Shown here: one piece after another, positions 1 through 9,084 of the stretch
Position numbering within the stretch: the stretch's first letter is position 1
Layout of the letters: the number at the start of each line of letters is the position of its first letter
Origin: JAFALK01 sp042701975
Lineage (GTDB): Bacteria > Pseudomonadota > Gammaproteobacteria > Burkholderiales > Burkholderiaceae_C
NCBI GenBank assembly: GCA_042701975.1
Contig: CP170561.1
Coordinates: 1,488,001 to 1,552,000 of the forward strand
Direction: 5' to 3'
DNA length: 64,000 nt
Program-made: the position numbers and the translations under genes
The notes under the pieces: model-generated
Database searches by the model: none
What the model was told of the DNA's origin: nothing
Seen by the model: only the letters and a program-made list of their open reading frames with translations

Positions 1-563
1 GCCGCAGCGAAGTGCGCGTGCGCCTGGGCGAGCCGCAGGCCGTGGATCGCGAGTTGCCGATCGCGGTGACGCTTGCCATCGTCATGCCGGCCAACGACCG
101 CATGGACGGCATCGTCGAGAAAGCCACCGAGCTGGGGGCCACGGCCATCCAGCCGCTGATGAGCGAGCGCTCCGTGCTGCGCCTCGCCGGCGATCGCGCC
201 GAGAAAAAGCGCCAGCACTGGCGCGGCGTCGCCATCGCGGCGGCCGAGCAGTGCGGGCGTGCCCGGGTCACCGAGATCGCGCCGGTGCAGACCCTGGCGC
301 AATGGCTGGCCGCGCTGCCGGTCGAGCCACAAGGCCAGCGACGCTGGCTGCTGAGTCCCACGGCAGCCGAGCCCTTTGCGCGCCGCGGCGCCGCGCCCGG
401 CGATTCGACGCTCGTGCTCAGCGGCCCCGAGGGCGGGCTTTCGTCCTCCGAAGAGGATGCGGCCCGCGCCAAGGGCTTCGTGGCGCTGAGCCTGGGCCCG
501 CGCATCCTGCGCGCGGACACGGCGCCGCTGGCCGTCCTCGGCGCGCTCGCGCTGTTCGATTGA
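1..563 (+). CDS. rsmE: 16S rRNA (uracil-1498-N3)-methyltransferase RsmE, 3' part
   Basis: RsmE methylates N3 of U1498 in 16S rRNA using S-adenosylmethionine. The frame is open to the left edge, so the N-terminal PUA-like part is outside the window. What remains is the SPOUT methyltransferase domain. It shows the family features in order: a DRMDGIVEKATELGA segment, the SERSV loop, an AAEQCGR segment, and the C-terminal knot with LSGPEGGLSSSEE followed by SLGPRILRADTAPLA. The stop is at 561-563. About 180 of the usual 240 or so residues are present. The family assignment is secure; only the start is missing. Confidence 0.93.
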   Translation, partial: RSEVRVRLGEPQAVDRELPIAVTLAIVMPANDRMDGIVEKATELGATAIQPLMSERSVLRLAGDRAEKKRQHWRGVAIAAAEQCGRARVTEIAPVQTLAQWLAALPVEPQGQRRWLLSPTAAEPFARRGAAPGDSTLVLSGPEGGLSSSEEDAARAKGFVALSLGPRILRADTAPLAVLGALALFD

Positions 564-599
564 AAGCTCCTGGCAACGTTTGAACCGCCCGGCCCGCGC

Positions 600-620
600 G
601 TTCGCAAGCAGTTCGCAAGC
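600..620 (+). promoter_or_regulatory. Two direct repeats phased by 11 bp upstream of the porin gene
   Basis: The 10-mer GTTCGCAAGC occurs at 600-609 and again at 611-620, about 80 bp before the porin start. OmpR/PhoB-type regulators typically bind tandem direct repeats with a 10-11 bp period. A regulator of that family is encoded just downstream of the porin, so this is a candidate site for it. The repeat is seen directly; the link to the regulator is inference. Confidence 0.45.
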
Positions 621-699
621 TGCCTCCTTCTAGCCTGACAGCAGGTCTGCCGCGTGGCCGGCCGAACAAACCAGCTGAACAAAGCTTGAGGAGACAGAC

Positions 700-2163
700 A
701 TGCAATCCACCACCTCCGCGCGCCTGCGCGCCACCCCGCTCGTGCGCCTGATGGGCCTGGCCTTTGCCGGCACGCTCGCCGCCGCAGCCCTGCCGGCCCA
801 GGCCGACGAACTCGGCGATCTGAAGGCCCAGATCCAGGCCCTGACCCAGCGCCTGGGCCAGCTCGAGAACCAGCAGAAGGCAGCGTCCGCCGCCGCGGCC
901 GCTCCGGCGGCCCCCGCCAAGGCCGCGCCTCGTGTCACCGCTCTGACGACCGACCAGGACGGCCGGCCCGCCAAGGACGACAGCGCCATCACCCTGTACA
1001 GCAACGGCCAGTCCAGCCTGACCATCTACGGTCTGATCGAGGCCACGCTCAGCGACGTCAACCACCAGGACGCCGCCGGCCACCATGCCACCGGCTACCA
1101 GACCGCCTACTTCAGCGGCAACCGCCTAGGCTTCGACGTCCAGCACGCCCTGGGCAGCGCCGCGCCGGCCGCCCTGCCGGACCTGAAGATCATCGCCAAG
1201 CTCGAGAACGAATTCGAGATGGCCACCGGCTGGGAAGACACCCCGGGCCAGCTCTTCAACCGCGATGCCTGGCTGGGTCTGTACAGCAAGGACCTCGGCA
1301 AGCTGACCTTCGGCCGCCAGAACACGCTGACGCGCGACTTCACCAACACCTGGGGCGACCCCTATGGCAGCGCCGAGGTCACGACCAAGGAAGGCGGCTA
1401 CAGCAACGTCAACAACTTCAAGCAGTTCATCTATTACTCGGGCTCTCCGAGCGGCACGCGCATGAACAGCAGCGTCATGTGGAAGAAGGTCTTCGACGAG
1501 CACCTCGTGGTTGGCGCGGCCTATGGCTTCAATTCCGCCGGCGGCGGCGGCAGCGACAACGGTGGCGGGTCGCTGCCGGGCGACCACGTCAACGGCACGA
1601 GCGAAGCGGTCTCGGTGGCCTACAACAAGATCAACGTCGGCAGCGTCGTGCTGAACGTGAACGGCAACTACGCCCGCGGCATCAACGGCCACCTGCTCCA
1701 CCAGACCCTGGCCTTCGGCGGCAACGTGGTCGCAGGCCCGTTCCGCTTCAACGCAGGCCTGGTGCACTACACGGCCGAGCAGGGCGTGAGCAACAGCCTG
1801 GGCAAGCGCACCGACAACTCCTGGACCACCTCGATCAGCTACCAGCCGAACGCCTTCGAGTACGACCTGGGCTACCAGGTCATGAAGGGCACGAACGCCG
1901 GCATGAAGGGCGGCGTGATCCTGAACGCCTTTGCCGATACCTCGGGCGCAACCGCCACGGCCGATGGCTCCAAGCGCAGCCTGTACGGCGCGGTGCGCTA
2001 TCACTTCGACAAGCAGGCCGACATCTACTTCGCCGCTGACCGCTTCAACGTGACCGGCAACTGGGTCGTGCGCGACGCCCAGAAGAACGGCGCGAAGTTC
2101 GGTGCCGGCCAGGCCTTCAACAGCGAGCTCGAGTTCGCCACCGGCATGCGCTTCAAGTTCTGA
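700..2163 (+). CDS. Outer membrane porin (Gram-negative Porin_4 type)
   Basis: A 487-residue general porin expected to form a trimeric outer-membrane channel. It has an N-terminal signal peptide (cleavage near AQADE, about residue 31). A short coiled-coil/Ala-Pro spacer follows (about 32-75, rich in Gln and Leu then AAAPAAPAKAA). A beta-barrel then begins at SSLTIYGLIEA, with the typical NRLGF and LGKLTFGRQNT strands. It ends MRFKF, with the terminal Phe used for outer-membrane assembly. A strong ribosome site (GAGGAGAC) precedes ATG 700. A terminator follows, and a two-component system lies downstream. The N-terminal coiled coil makes it longer than classical porins (about 350-400 aa); the substrate cannot be told. 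Confidence 0.85.
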   Translation: MQSTTSARLRATPLVRLMGLAFAGTLAAAALPAQADELGDLKAQIQALTQRLGQLENQQKAASAAAAAPAAPAKAAPRVTALTTDQDGRPAKDDSAITLYSNGQSSLTIYGLIEATLSDVNHQDAAGHHATGYQTAYFSGNRLGFDVQHALGSAAPAALPDLKIIAKLENEFEMATGWEDTPGQLFNRDAWLGLYSKDLGKLTFGRQNTLTRDFTNTWGDPYGSAEVTTKEGGYSNVNNFKQFIYYSGSPSGTRMNSSVMWKKVFDEHLVVGAAYGFNSAGGGGSDNGGGSLPGDHVNGTSEAVSVAYNKINVGSVVLNVNGNYARGINGHLLHQTLAFGGNVVAGPFRFNAGLVHYTAEQGVSNSLGKRTDNSWTTSISYQPNAFEYDLGYQVMKGTNAGMKGGVILNAFADTSGATATADGSKRSLYGAVRYHFDKQADIYFAADRFNVTGNWVVRDAQKNGAKFGAGQAFNSELEFATGMRFKF

Positions 2164-2187
2164 GCCGTGCATCTTGCGTCATGATGG

Positions 2188-2218
2188 AGGCTGTGTCGCG
2201 CTGCGGCACAGCCTTTTT
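2188..2218 (+). terminator. Intrinsic terminator after the porin gene
   Basis: Perfect 8-bp stem AGGCTGTG / CACAGCCT (2188-2195 with 2207-2214) followed by a run of T. The next gene starts only 6 nt after the T run. Confidence 0.75.
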
Positions 2219-2223
2219 CGCCT

Positions 2224-2916
2224 ATGCACATTCTTCTCGTTGAAGACAACGCCTCGCTGGCGAACTGGCTCTCGCAGGCGCTGACCCGTTCGGGCTACGC
2301 CGTGGACGTCGCGCGCGACGGCGAGGCGGCCCTCGTCACCTTGGGCGGCCAGCATTTCGATGCGGTCATCCTGGACATGAGCCTGCCGCGCATGGGTGGT
2401 CGCGAGGTGCTGGCGCGGCTGCGTTCGGCCGGCAATGCCGTGCCGGTCCTGATCCTCACGGCGGACGCCGGCCTGGAATCACGCATCGCCGGTCTCGATG
2501 CGGGGGCCGACGACTACCTGTCCAAGCCCTTCGATCTGGGCGAGCTCGAAGCACGCCTGCGCGCCATCGCCCGGCGCAATGCCGGCCAGAAGAACCCGGA
2601 GCTGTCCTGCGGCAGCCTGCGCTACAACAGCAACACCCGCGAGTTCTTCATCGAAACCGAGCGCCTGCACCTCACGCCGCGCGAACATGCCGTGCTGGAG
2701 ATCCTGCTGTTCAACGTCGGCAAGACGGTTGCGAAGACGCAGGTGCTCGACAGCGTCTACACGCTCGACGACGAGCCGGGCACGGGCAAGATCGAAGTCT
2801 GCGTGTCGCGCCTGCGCCGCAAGCTCGAGTCAAGCGACGCACGCATCTTCACGCTGCGCGGTCTGGGCTATCTGCTCAAGCGCGCCACCGCCGCGCACAG
2901 CGGCCACATGCTTTGA
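2224..2916 (+). CDS. OmpR/PhoB-family response regulator (TctD/QseB-like)
   Basis: A 230-residue response regulator. The receiver domain (about 1-115) carries the acidic pair E7/D8, phosphoacceptor D51 in VILDMSLP, a conserved LTA segment near residue 79 and the switch Lys in YLSKPF near 100. A winged-helix DNA-binding domain follows (about 125-225) with LTPREHAVLEIL and the IEVCVSRLRRKL recognition helix. The start is fixed by the canonical MHILLVEDN, yet no Shine-Dalgarno is visible, because an upstream terminator ends 5 nt before the ATG. The gene overlaps the following kinase gene by 4 bp, so the two form one operon. Its target may be the porin, based on repeats at 600-620 (inference). 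Confidence 0.9.
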   Translation: MHILLVEDNASLANWLSQALTRSGYAVDVARDGEAALVTLGGQHFDAVILDMSLPRMGGREVLARLRSAGNAVPVLILTADAGLESRIAGLDAGADDYLSKPFDLGELEARLRAIARRNAGQKNPELSCGSLRYNSNTREFFIETERLHLTPREHAVLEILLFNVGKTVAKTQVLDSVYTLDDEPGTGKIEVCVSRLRRKLESSDARIFTLRGLGYLLKRATAAHSGHML

Positions 2917-4343
2917 ACCGGCCTCCGCCGCCGCGCGGTCGGCTCAGGCGCTGGAGCATGCGCAGCCTGCGCTCGCAGCTCTACGTTGGCCTGCTCGCGC
3001 CGCTGCTGATCCTCAGCCTGATCAACAGCTGGCTGAACTACCAGAGCGCCATCGACATGGCGCAGGAACTGGTCGACCAGCGCCTCGTCGGCTCGGCCCG
3101 GATGATCGGCCAGGACATCGAAGCCGGCGAGGACGGGCTGCGCCTCGAGGTGCCTCCCGCCGCACTTGAGAACCTGCAGATCGCCCCTGGCGATCGCGTG
3201 TACTACCGCGTCGACGCCGAACCCGGCGGGCTGCTGACCGGCAGCACCGCGCTGCCGCGGCTGCACAGGCAGCTCGCCCACGAATCCTGGCGAGGCTTCG
3301 ACATGGAGATCGATGGCTCGGCCGCGCGCGTCGTCGTCTTCAACCAGCCGGTGCACGTCAACGGCGGCACGATCTCGGTGTGGATCCAGGTGGCCTCCAC
3401 CGTGCAGGCGCGCAACCTGCTGACGCGCAGCATCTGGTGGCGCGCCGTCTGGCCGCAGGCGCTGCTGCTGCTGGCCGTGGCCGTGCTCGGCAGGCTCTGG
3501 GCGCGCGCTGCACTGGTTCCGGTGCTGCGCATCGGCGCTGCCGTGCGCGAACACGCGCCCGACTCGACCCAGCCCATCGACGGCGCCGGCGCGCCCGCCG
3601 AGCTCAAGCCACTGCTGGCGGCCATCAACGACTACATCTCCCGCATCGCCCACTACGTGACGGAGCGCGACCGCTTCATCTCGAACGCTGCGCACCAGCT
3701 CAAGACGCCGATCACGGTGCTCAACACCCAGGTCAGCATCGGTATGCGCGGCGACGGGCCGGCCGACAAGCAGGCCGCGCTCGAAGCCAGCCACGAAACC
3801 CTGCAGCACTGCATCCGCCTGATCCATCAGCTGCTGACGCTTTCGGCCGCCGATCACCGCGTCGGCGAACGGCTGGCGGCCCATCGGACCGAGTTGGGTG
3901 TGATCGCGAAAGAGGTGCTCGTCGAGCTGGCCGAATTTGCCGACGCGCGGCGCATCGACCTCGGCCTCGGATCGCAGGTCGGACCGGCCGTGGTGCTGGG
4001 CGCTCCGGTGCTGCTGCGCGCCATGCTCGAGAACCTGGTGGACAACGCGCTGCGCTACTGCCAGCCCGGCGGTGCCGTCACGGTCACGGTCGAGCGCGAG
4101 GGTGACGAGGCGCGCTTCGTCGTCGAGGACAACGGCCCGGGCATCGCGCCCCACGAACGGGTCCATGTCTTCGAGCGCTTTTACCGCTGCGCCGCGACTC
4201 AGCACGAGGAGGGCAGCGGCCTGGGACTGGCGATCGTGCGCGAGATCGCGTTGGCCTTGAAGGCCCGCGTCGAACTGCTGGACCGCACGGACGGCGCGGC
4301 AGGGCTGCGCGTGCGCGTCAGCTTTCCGGCCTTCGATGTCTGA
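2913..4343 (+). CDS. Sensor histidine kinase (TctE-like, 2CSK_N type)
   Basis: A 476-residue inner-membrane kinase. Membrane segment 1 is about residues 23-43. A periplasmic sensor region resembles the two-component-kinase N-terminal domain of TctE/QseC (about 44-170). Membrane segment 2 is about 176-197. The H-box is ISNAAHQLKTPI with H261, the N-box is ENLVDNALRY near 373, and the G boxes are VVEDNGPGI and GSGLGLAIV. The start at 2913 is TTG, overlapping the regulator stop (TTGA). An ATG at 2958 is an alternative that keeps both membrane segments. TctE relatives respond to tricarboxylates; the signal here is unknown. Confidence 0.88.
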   Translation: MNRPPPPRGRLRRWSMRSLRSQLYVGLLAPLLILSLINSWLNYQSAIDMAQELVDQRLVGSARMIGQDIEAGEDGLRLEVPPAALENLQIAPGDRVYYRVDAEPGGLLTGSTALPRLHRQLAHESWRGFDMEIDGSAARVVVFNQPVHVNGGTISVWIQVASTVQARNLLTRSIWWRAVWPQALLLLAVAVLGRLWARAALVPVLRIGAAVREHAPDSTQPIDGAGAPAELKPLLAAINDYISRIAHYVTERDRFISNAAHQLKTPITVLNTQVSIGMRGDGPADKQAALEASHETLQHCIRLIHQLLTLSAADHRVGERLAAHRTELGVIAKEVLVELAEFADARRIDLGLGSQVGPAVVLGAPVLLRAMLENLVDNALRYCQPGGAVTVTVEREGDEARFVVEDNGPGIAPHERVHVFERFYRCAATQHEEGSGLGLAIVREIALALKARVELLDRTDGAAGLRVRVSFPAFDV

Positions 4344-4437
4344 GCGGTAAAGGCGTCGCCTCGTCGGTGTAAATCCGGGCGAGTCGACACCCGGCAGGCC
4401 ACTACCATCGCGCGCTTGTTCAGCTTGTGAAAAGCTC

Positions 4438-6726
4438 ATGAAGCGACGTACCAAGATCAGTCTCGGGGCCGTGACCGCCGTTGTCGTTGGCGTGTTGGTG
4501 GCCTCCGGTGTTTCTCACAAGGAAGCGCCGCTTCCCGAGCTCCCGGCACCGGCCGCAGCCGCCTCCGCCACGCCTTCGCCCGACGGCATCGCCCTTGCGG
4601 CGCCCAACGCCGCCTTCGTGCGCGAGCCGAGCAGCGCCAACGCCTGGGGCGGTCCACGCACCGGCCAGGAAGCAACGCTCAGCGATCGCGTGGTCGACTA
4701 CCGCATCGAAGCCAAGCTCGACCCCGAGACGCATCGCATCGCCGGCAAGCAGCAGCTCACCTGGCGCAACCGCAGCGCACGTGAAGTACGTGCCGTCTAC
4801 CTGCACCTCTACCTGAACGCCTTCGAAGGCGAGGGCAGCACCTTCATGAGCGAGGAGCGCAAGAACGGCTTCTCCTTCCGCTCCGACGTGCCGCACCACG
4901 ACGGCGACTGGGGCCACATCAAGCTGAACAAGGTGGCCCAGGGCGACAAGGCCGTGGCCTGGCAGTTCGTGCATCCGGACAACGGACCGGAGACGGACCA
5001 CACCGTCGTGCGCCTGGACCTGCCTGCCAGCGTCGCGCCCGGCGCGAGCACGAAGATCGATATAGACTTCCTCTCGCAGCTGCCCCGCGTGATGGCCCGC
5101 ACGGGCTACTTCGGCACTTTCCATCTCGTCGGCCAGTGGTTCCCCAAGATCGCGGTGCTGGAACTGCCCGGCGAGCGTGGCGCCACCGAGCCGCGCTGGA
5201 ACGCGCACGAGATGCACATGCACAGCGAGTTCTACGCTGACTTTGGCACCTATGACGTGAGCATCAGCGTGCCCAAGGGCTACACGGTGGGCGCCACCGG
5301 CGAAGAGCAGGGAGCCGCCGTCGAGAAGGACGGCTGGGTGACCCAGCGCTTCGTGCAGGGCGACGTGCACGACTTCGCCTGGACGGCCGACAAGCGCACG
5401 GCCCCCGTGCTCGAAGGCGACTGGACCGGTGAGGGCAGCCCCAAGGTCAAGATCAAGGTGCTGTTCCCGCCCGAGTACCAGCACAACGCGGCGGCCGTGC
5501 TCAAGGCCACGCAGGATTCGCTGACCTGGTTCTCCAAGACGCTCGGCCCCTACCCGTACAAGACCGTCACTGCCGTCATTCCGCCCTTCAACGCCAAGGA
5601 GGCGGGCGGCATGGAGTACCCGACCTTCTTCACGGCCGAGGGCTACGACAAGCTCGAGCCTGGCACGCTCAACGAGTTCGGGCTGGACTTCGTGACCATC
5701 CACGAATTCGGCCACGGCTACTTCTACGGCCTGCTGGCCTCCAACGAGTTCGAGGAGCCCTTCCTGGATGAGGGCATGAACGAGTACTGGGACCAGCGCA
5801 TGCTGCGCGCCCGCAAGCAAGACATCCACCTCACGACCGGATGGCTCAAGCGGCTGGGCATCAAGCCCAACGGCCTGAAGGTGTTCGACATGGAACGCAT
5901 GGCCGCCGGCCTCAACAACCCGCCGGACGGCCTGGGCGAGAACTCCTGGCACCGTTACTCCAGCAACAGCTACGGCACGGTCTACTCGCGCACGGCCACC
6001 ACCATGCGCGACCTCGAAGCCGCCATCGGCTCGGCCAAGCTCGAGGAAGCCTTCAAGGTCTACTACGCTCGCTGGAAGTACCGCCACCCGGGGGCGGCCG
6101 ACCTGCAGGCCGTGCTGGCCGAGGTCTCCGGCCAGCCCGATCTCGTCAAGCGCGTCTTCGACAGCCAGGTCTACGCCTCCAACAAGATCGACGACCGCAT
6201 CGAGAGCCTCAAGTGCGAGGAAGAAGAGCCGCTGCTGGAAAGCTACGCCGATGCCCAAGGCAAGTGGGTGGAGGTGACCGAGGCGCAGCAAAAGGCGCAC
6301 GCGAAGGCCCAGCGCGCGGCCTGGAAGAAGTCGCACGCCGACGAGGAGAAGGACAAGGCCAAGGGCAAAGACGACGGCGACGCCGCCGAGGAGGGCAAGG
6401 CCCCCGGCCCCTTCCCGTGGCGCTGCACCCTGCTGACGCGCCGCACCGGCGTGGCTGTGCCGCAGACCATCGTCGTCAAGTTCGCCGACGGCACGAGCGA
6501 AACGGTGAAGTGGGACGACGGCTCGCGCTGGATCCGCAAGTCCTGGGTCAAGCCGGTCAAGGCCGTCTCGGCCGAGCTGGACCCGCAAGGCCTGTACTAC
6601 GCCGACGTCAACCGCGTGGACAACAGCCGCACGATCAAGTCCGATGTCCGCCCCGCCCGTCGCCTGGTGACCGAAGTGGCCGCCGTCTTCCAATCCCTGC
6701 TGGCCCTCGTGGCCGCTGCCTTCTGA
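4438..6726 (+). CDS. M1-family (aminopeptidase N-like) metallopeptidase
   Basis: A 762-residue gluzincin. The zinc site is H422-E-F-G-H426, with the third ligand E445 in LDEGMNEYW, exactly the HEXXH-X18-E spacing of M1 peptidases. A GGMEYP segment near 390 matches the substrate-binding GxMEN-like loop. The N-terminus carries a hydrophobic stretch (about 8-24), suggesting a signal peptide or membrane anchor, then an Ala/Pro-rich linker. The insert around 620-650 is rich in Lys, Asp and Glu. The C-terminus ends hydrophobic. The next gene begins 8 bp later and encodes a membrane protein, so the two are probably co-transcribed and may act together. The substrate is unknown. Confidence 0.85.
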   Translation: MKRRTKISLGAVTAVVVGVLVASGVSHKEAPLPELPAPAAAASATPSPDGIALAAPNAAFVREPSSANAWGGPRTGQEATLSDRVVDYRIEAKLDPETHRIAGKQQLTWRNRSAREVRAVYLHLYLNAFEGEGSTFMSEERKNGFSFRSDVPHHDGDWGHIKLNKVAQGDKAVAWQFVHPDNGPETDHTVVRLDLPASVAPGASTKIDIDFLSQLPRVMARTGYFGTFHLVGQWFPKIAVLELPGERGATEPRWNAHEMHMHSEFYADFGTYDVSISVPKGYTVGATGEEQGAAVEKDGWVTQRFVQGDVHDFAWTADKRTAPVLEGDWTGEGSPKVKIKVLFPPEYQHNAAAVLKATQDSLTWFSKTLGPYPYKTVTAVIPPFNAKEAGGMEYPTFFTAEGYDKLEPGTLNEFGLDFVTIHEFGHGYFYGLLASNEFEEPFLDEGMNEYWDQRMLRARKQDIHLTTGWLKRLGIKPNGLKVFDMERMAAGLNNPPDGLGENSWHRYSSNSYGTVYSRTATTMRDLEAAIGSAKLEEAFKVYYARWKYRHPGAADLQAVLAEVSGQPDLVKRVFDSQVYASNKIDDRIESLKCEEEEPLLESYADAQGKWVEVTEAQQKAHAKAQRAAWKKSHADEEKDKAKGKDDGDAAEEGKAPGPFPWRCTLLTRRTGVAVPQTIVVKFADGTSETVKWDDGSRWIRKSWVKPVKAVSAELDPQGLYYADVNRVDNSRTIKSDVRPARRLVTEVAAVFQSLLALVAAAF

Positions 6727-6734
6727 GCCGCACC

Positions 6735-7574
6735 ATGAGTCTCTTTTCCACCTGCAAACAAGCCCTGAGCAAGGCGCTGCAATGGCGTTTCCTGCTGCTG
6801 TGGACGCTCGCCCTGGCCCTGCCCACGCTGATCGTGAGCCTGCCGCTCTTCATCCAGCTGAACCAGCTGCTGGGCCGCAGCCTGGCTGGCGCGAGCCTGC
6901 TGGAAGGTGCTGACACCGGCGTGCTGGCCGATGCCTTCGGGGCCCTGATGACGGCCGGCTGGTCGCCGGCCACCGGCGTGGGCGGTCTGATCGTCTTCGC
7001 CGTCATGCTGCCCTGGCTCGGCGGGCTGCTCGTGGCCGTCACGCGCGCCGAGAGGCCGCTGCCCATCTCCGAGCTGGCCTCGGCCGGCCTGCGCGAATAC
7101 GGCCGCATGCTGCGCCTGTGGATCTGGGCCGTCGTGCCGCTGGGCGTGTTCGGCGGCATTGGCTCCGCCTTGATGAATTGGGCCGACAGTCATGGCGAGA
7201 CCGTGATCCTGTCTGCCGACGCCGATGCGGCGCACTACTGGGCCATGGCCGCCGTGGCCGTGCTGCTGGCTTTCGTCAGCGCCACGCTGGACGCCGCCCG
7301 CGCCCGCTTCGCCACCGAGCCCTACCGCCGCTCGGCCTTCTTCGCCTGGTGGGCGGGCTTTCGCGACGTGCTGCGCCATCCGCGCTGGTGGCTGATCTAC
7401 GTGCTGCTGACGGCCTTCGGCCTGGTGCTGGCCGCGGTGTTCGCCTGGGTGCGCATCCAGGTGGCGCCCATCGGCGTGTGGAGCTTCCTGCTTGACCTGC
7501 TGCTCGCGCAAGCTATCGTCGTGGCCCTGGCCTGGTCGCGCGCTGCACGCGTCGTGGCCTTTGCAAAACGCTGA
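6735..7574 (+). CDS. Polytopic inner-membrane protein of unknown function
   Basis: 279 residues with about five to six predicted membrane segments (about 20-40, 80-98, 125-145, 175-192, 225-245, 255-275). No recognised catalytic motif. ATG 6735 lies 8 bp after the M1 peptidase stop, so translation is probably coupled. I infer that it partners the peptidase, for example as a membrane scaffold. I do not recognise a named family. Confidence 0.75.
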   Translation: MSLFSTCKQALSKALQWRFLLLWTLALALPTLIVSLPLFIQLNQLLGRSLAGASLLEGADTGVLADAFGALMTAGWSPATGVGGLIVFAVMLPWLGGLLVAVTRAERPLPISELASAGLREYGRMLRLWIWAVVPLGVFGGIGSALMNWADSHGETVILSADADAAHYWAMAAVAVLLAFVSATLDAARARFATEPYRRSAFFAWWAGFRDVLRHPRWWLIYVLLTAFGLVLAAVFAWVRIQVAPIGVWSFLLDLLLAQAIVVALAWSRAARVVAFAKR

Positions 7575-7635
7575 GGCCGCGCGTGGATTTGCGCGGCTAA
7601 AGTAGCACCCGCAATTTCAGCAAGAGGAGAGCACG

Positions 7636-7785
7636 ATGCCCAAAGGCGTACAGAGCAGCAAGATGGCCAAGAAGCCGAAGAAGGACACCGGATCGGGGAA
7701 GGAATCTTCGTCGGTGTCCGACCGCCCCACGCCGCCGGTCACGGCAGTGATGCCGAAAGGCAAGCTGAAGAACAAGCCGCAGTAA
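7636..7785 (+). CDS. Small basic disordered protein, 49 aa
   Basis: ATG 7636 follows a strong ribosome site (AAGAGGAG, 7 nt spacing) and the frame closes with TAA at 7783-7785. The 49-residue product is rich in Lys, Ser and Pro with repeated MPKGK/KKPKK patches and no membrane segment or Cys. It is flanked by clear genes and is likely real, but its function is unknown. A nucleic-acid or ribosome association would fit its charge (speculation). Confidence 0.6.
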   Translation: MPKGVQSSKMAKKPKKDTGSGKESSSVSDRPTPPVTAVMPKGKLKNKPQ

Positions 7786-7792
7786 TCCGGCC

Positions 7793-9058
7793 TCAGTTCG
7801 CGTCAGGGGCGGCGGGCTTCTCGCGCGCCGAGCCCTTCACCAGATCGAAGCGGAACATCCGGCATTCGATCGGCCCGTTCCACATCGGGATGCGGCGCGA
7901 TTCCTTGAGTCGCATCTTGGTGGGCAGCTTCATGTCCGGGCACAGCAGCCAGGCGGTCCAGGGCTGCTCGGTGTAGGCGCGCTTCCAGTGCGCCGAGAGG
8001 CGTGGGAAGAAGTCGTCGCCGCCGTCGCGGGCCTCGGAGCCGCCGGCATCGCGGCTCATGGTCATTGCGCCGGCCTTGCCTCGCACCTCGATCCGCTCGC
8101 CGTACGGCGGGTTCAGCATCAGCGTGCCGCCCATGCCCTCGGGCAGTTGCGGCGCCGGGCGTTCCAGCGCGTCGCCACCGTTGAACTGGATGTACTGGGC
8201 CACGCCCGCACGTTCGGCGTTGCGGCGCGCGAAGTCGACCATGCGGAAGGCGACGTCGGAGCTGTAGATGGGCACTGCGGGCGCATGCTCGCGGGCCTTG
8301 GCTTGCTGCTTCATCTGCGCCCAGTCGGTGCGCAGGGCGTCAAAAGGCAGCTGGCGCTCGAAGGCAAACCGCCGGTTCAGGCCGGCAGCCATGCCGCAGG
8401 CGATCTGGGCGGCCTCGATGGCGATGGTGCCGGAGCCGCAGCAGGGGTCGACGAGAGCTGTCTCACCCTTCCAGCCCGCAGCGGCCAGCATGGCGGCTGC
8501 CAGGGTTTCCTTCAGCGGCGCGTCGCCCTTGTCTTCACGCCAGCCGCGCTTGAACAGGGGCTCGCCCGAGGTGTCCACATACAGCGCGGCGATCTCGGGG
8601 CCGAGATGCAGCATCACCGGTAAGTCGGGGTAGCGCGTGTCCACGCTCGGGCGCGCGCCGGTGGCCTCGCGCAGCTGGTCGCAGATGGCGTCCTTGATGC
8701 GCAGGGTGGCGAAGTTCAAGGACCGCAGCGGCGAGCGCTGGGCGGTGGTGTCCACGCGGATCGTGTGCTCCGGCGTGATCCAGCGCGACCAGTCGACCTT
8801 CTGCGCCAGCGCGTAGAGGTCGTCCTCGTGCCGGTACGGGCCCTGGATCAGCTCGATCATCACACGCTGCGCGAGACGGCTCTCCAGGTTGAGGCGCATG
8901 GCGCCCAGCGCATCGCTCTTGACGGCCACACCGCCGCGCAGGGCCTCGACATGGGCCTTGGGCAGCAGGGCGCGGACTTCCTCTTCCAGCAGCGGTTCGA
9001 CGCCGCTGGCGCAAGAGGCAAAGAGATAGAGCGATTCGGACTTGGGAGCAGCAGGCAT
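7793..9058 (-). CDS. THUMP-domain class I RNA methyltransferase (RlmL N-terminal type)
   Basis: 421 residues. The N-terminal part (about 8-160) has the THUMP-type RNA-binding layout. The SAM-binding Rossmann fold follows with DPCCGSGTIAIEAAQ near 205, and the catalytic NPPYGERI near 315 is typical of N2-guanine/N6-adenine methylases. In E. coli the corresponding half of RlmL makes m2G2445 in 23S rRNA. Here the protein lacks the fused RlmK half, as in many betaproteobacteria. It converges on the 49-aa gene with 7 bp between them. Confidence 0.85.
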   Translation of the reverse strand: MPAAPKSESLYLFASCASGVEPLLEEEVRALLPKAHVEALRGGVAVKSDALGAMRLNLESRLAQRVMIELIQGPYRHEDDLYALAQKVDWSRWITPEHTIRVDTTAQRSPLRSLNFATLRIKDAICDQLREATGARPSVDTRYPDLPVMLHLGPEIAALYVDTSGEPLFKRGWREDKGDAPLKETLAAAMLAAAGWKGETALVDPCCGSGTIAIEAAQIACGMAAGLNRRFAFERQLPFDALRTDWAQMKQQAKAREHAPAVPIYSSDVAFRMVDFARRNAERAGVAQYIQFNGGDALERPAPQLPEGMGGTLMLNPPYGERIEVRGKAGAMTMSRDAGGSEARDGGDDFFPRLSAHWKRAYTEQPWTAWLLCPDMKLPTKMRLKESRRIPMWNGPIECRMFRFDLVKGSAREKPAAPDAN

Positions 9059-9084
9059 GGGCGCGATTGTCCCACCCCGCCTGA

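Noticed and set aside
251..583. 110-codon frame inside rsmE
   Set aside because: Shadow of the rsmE frame with an Arg/Ala-rich product.
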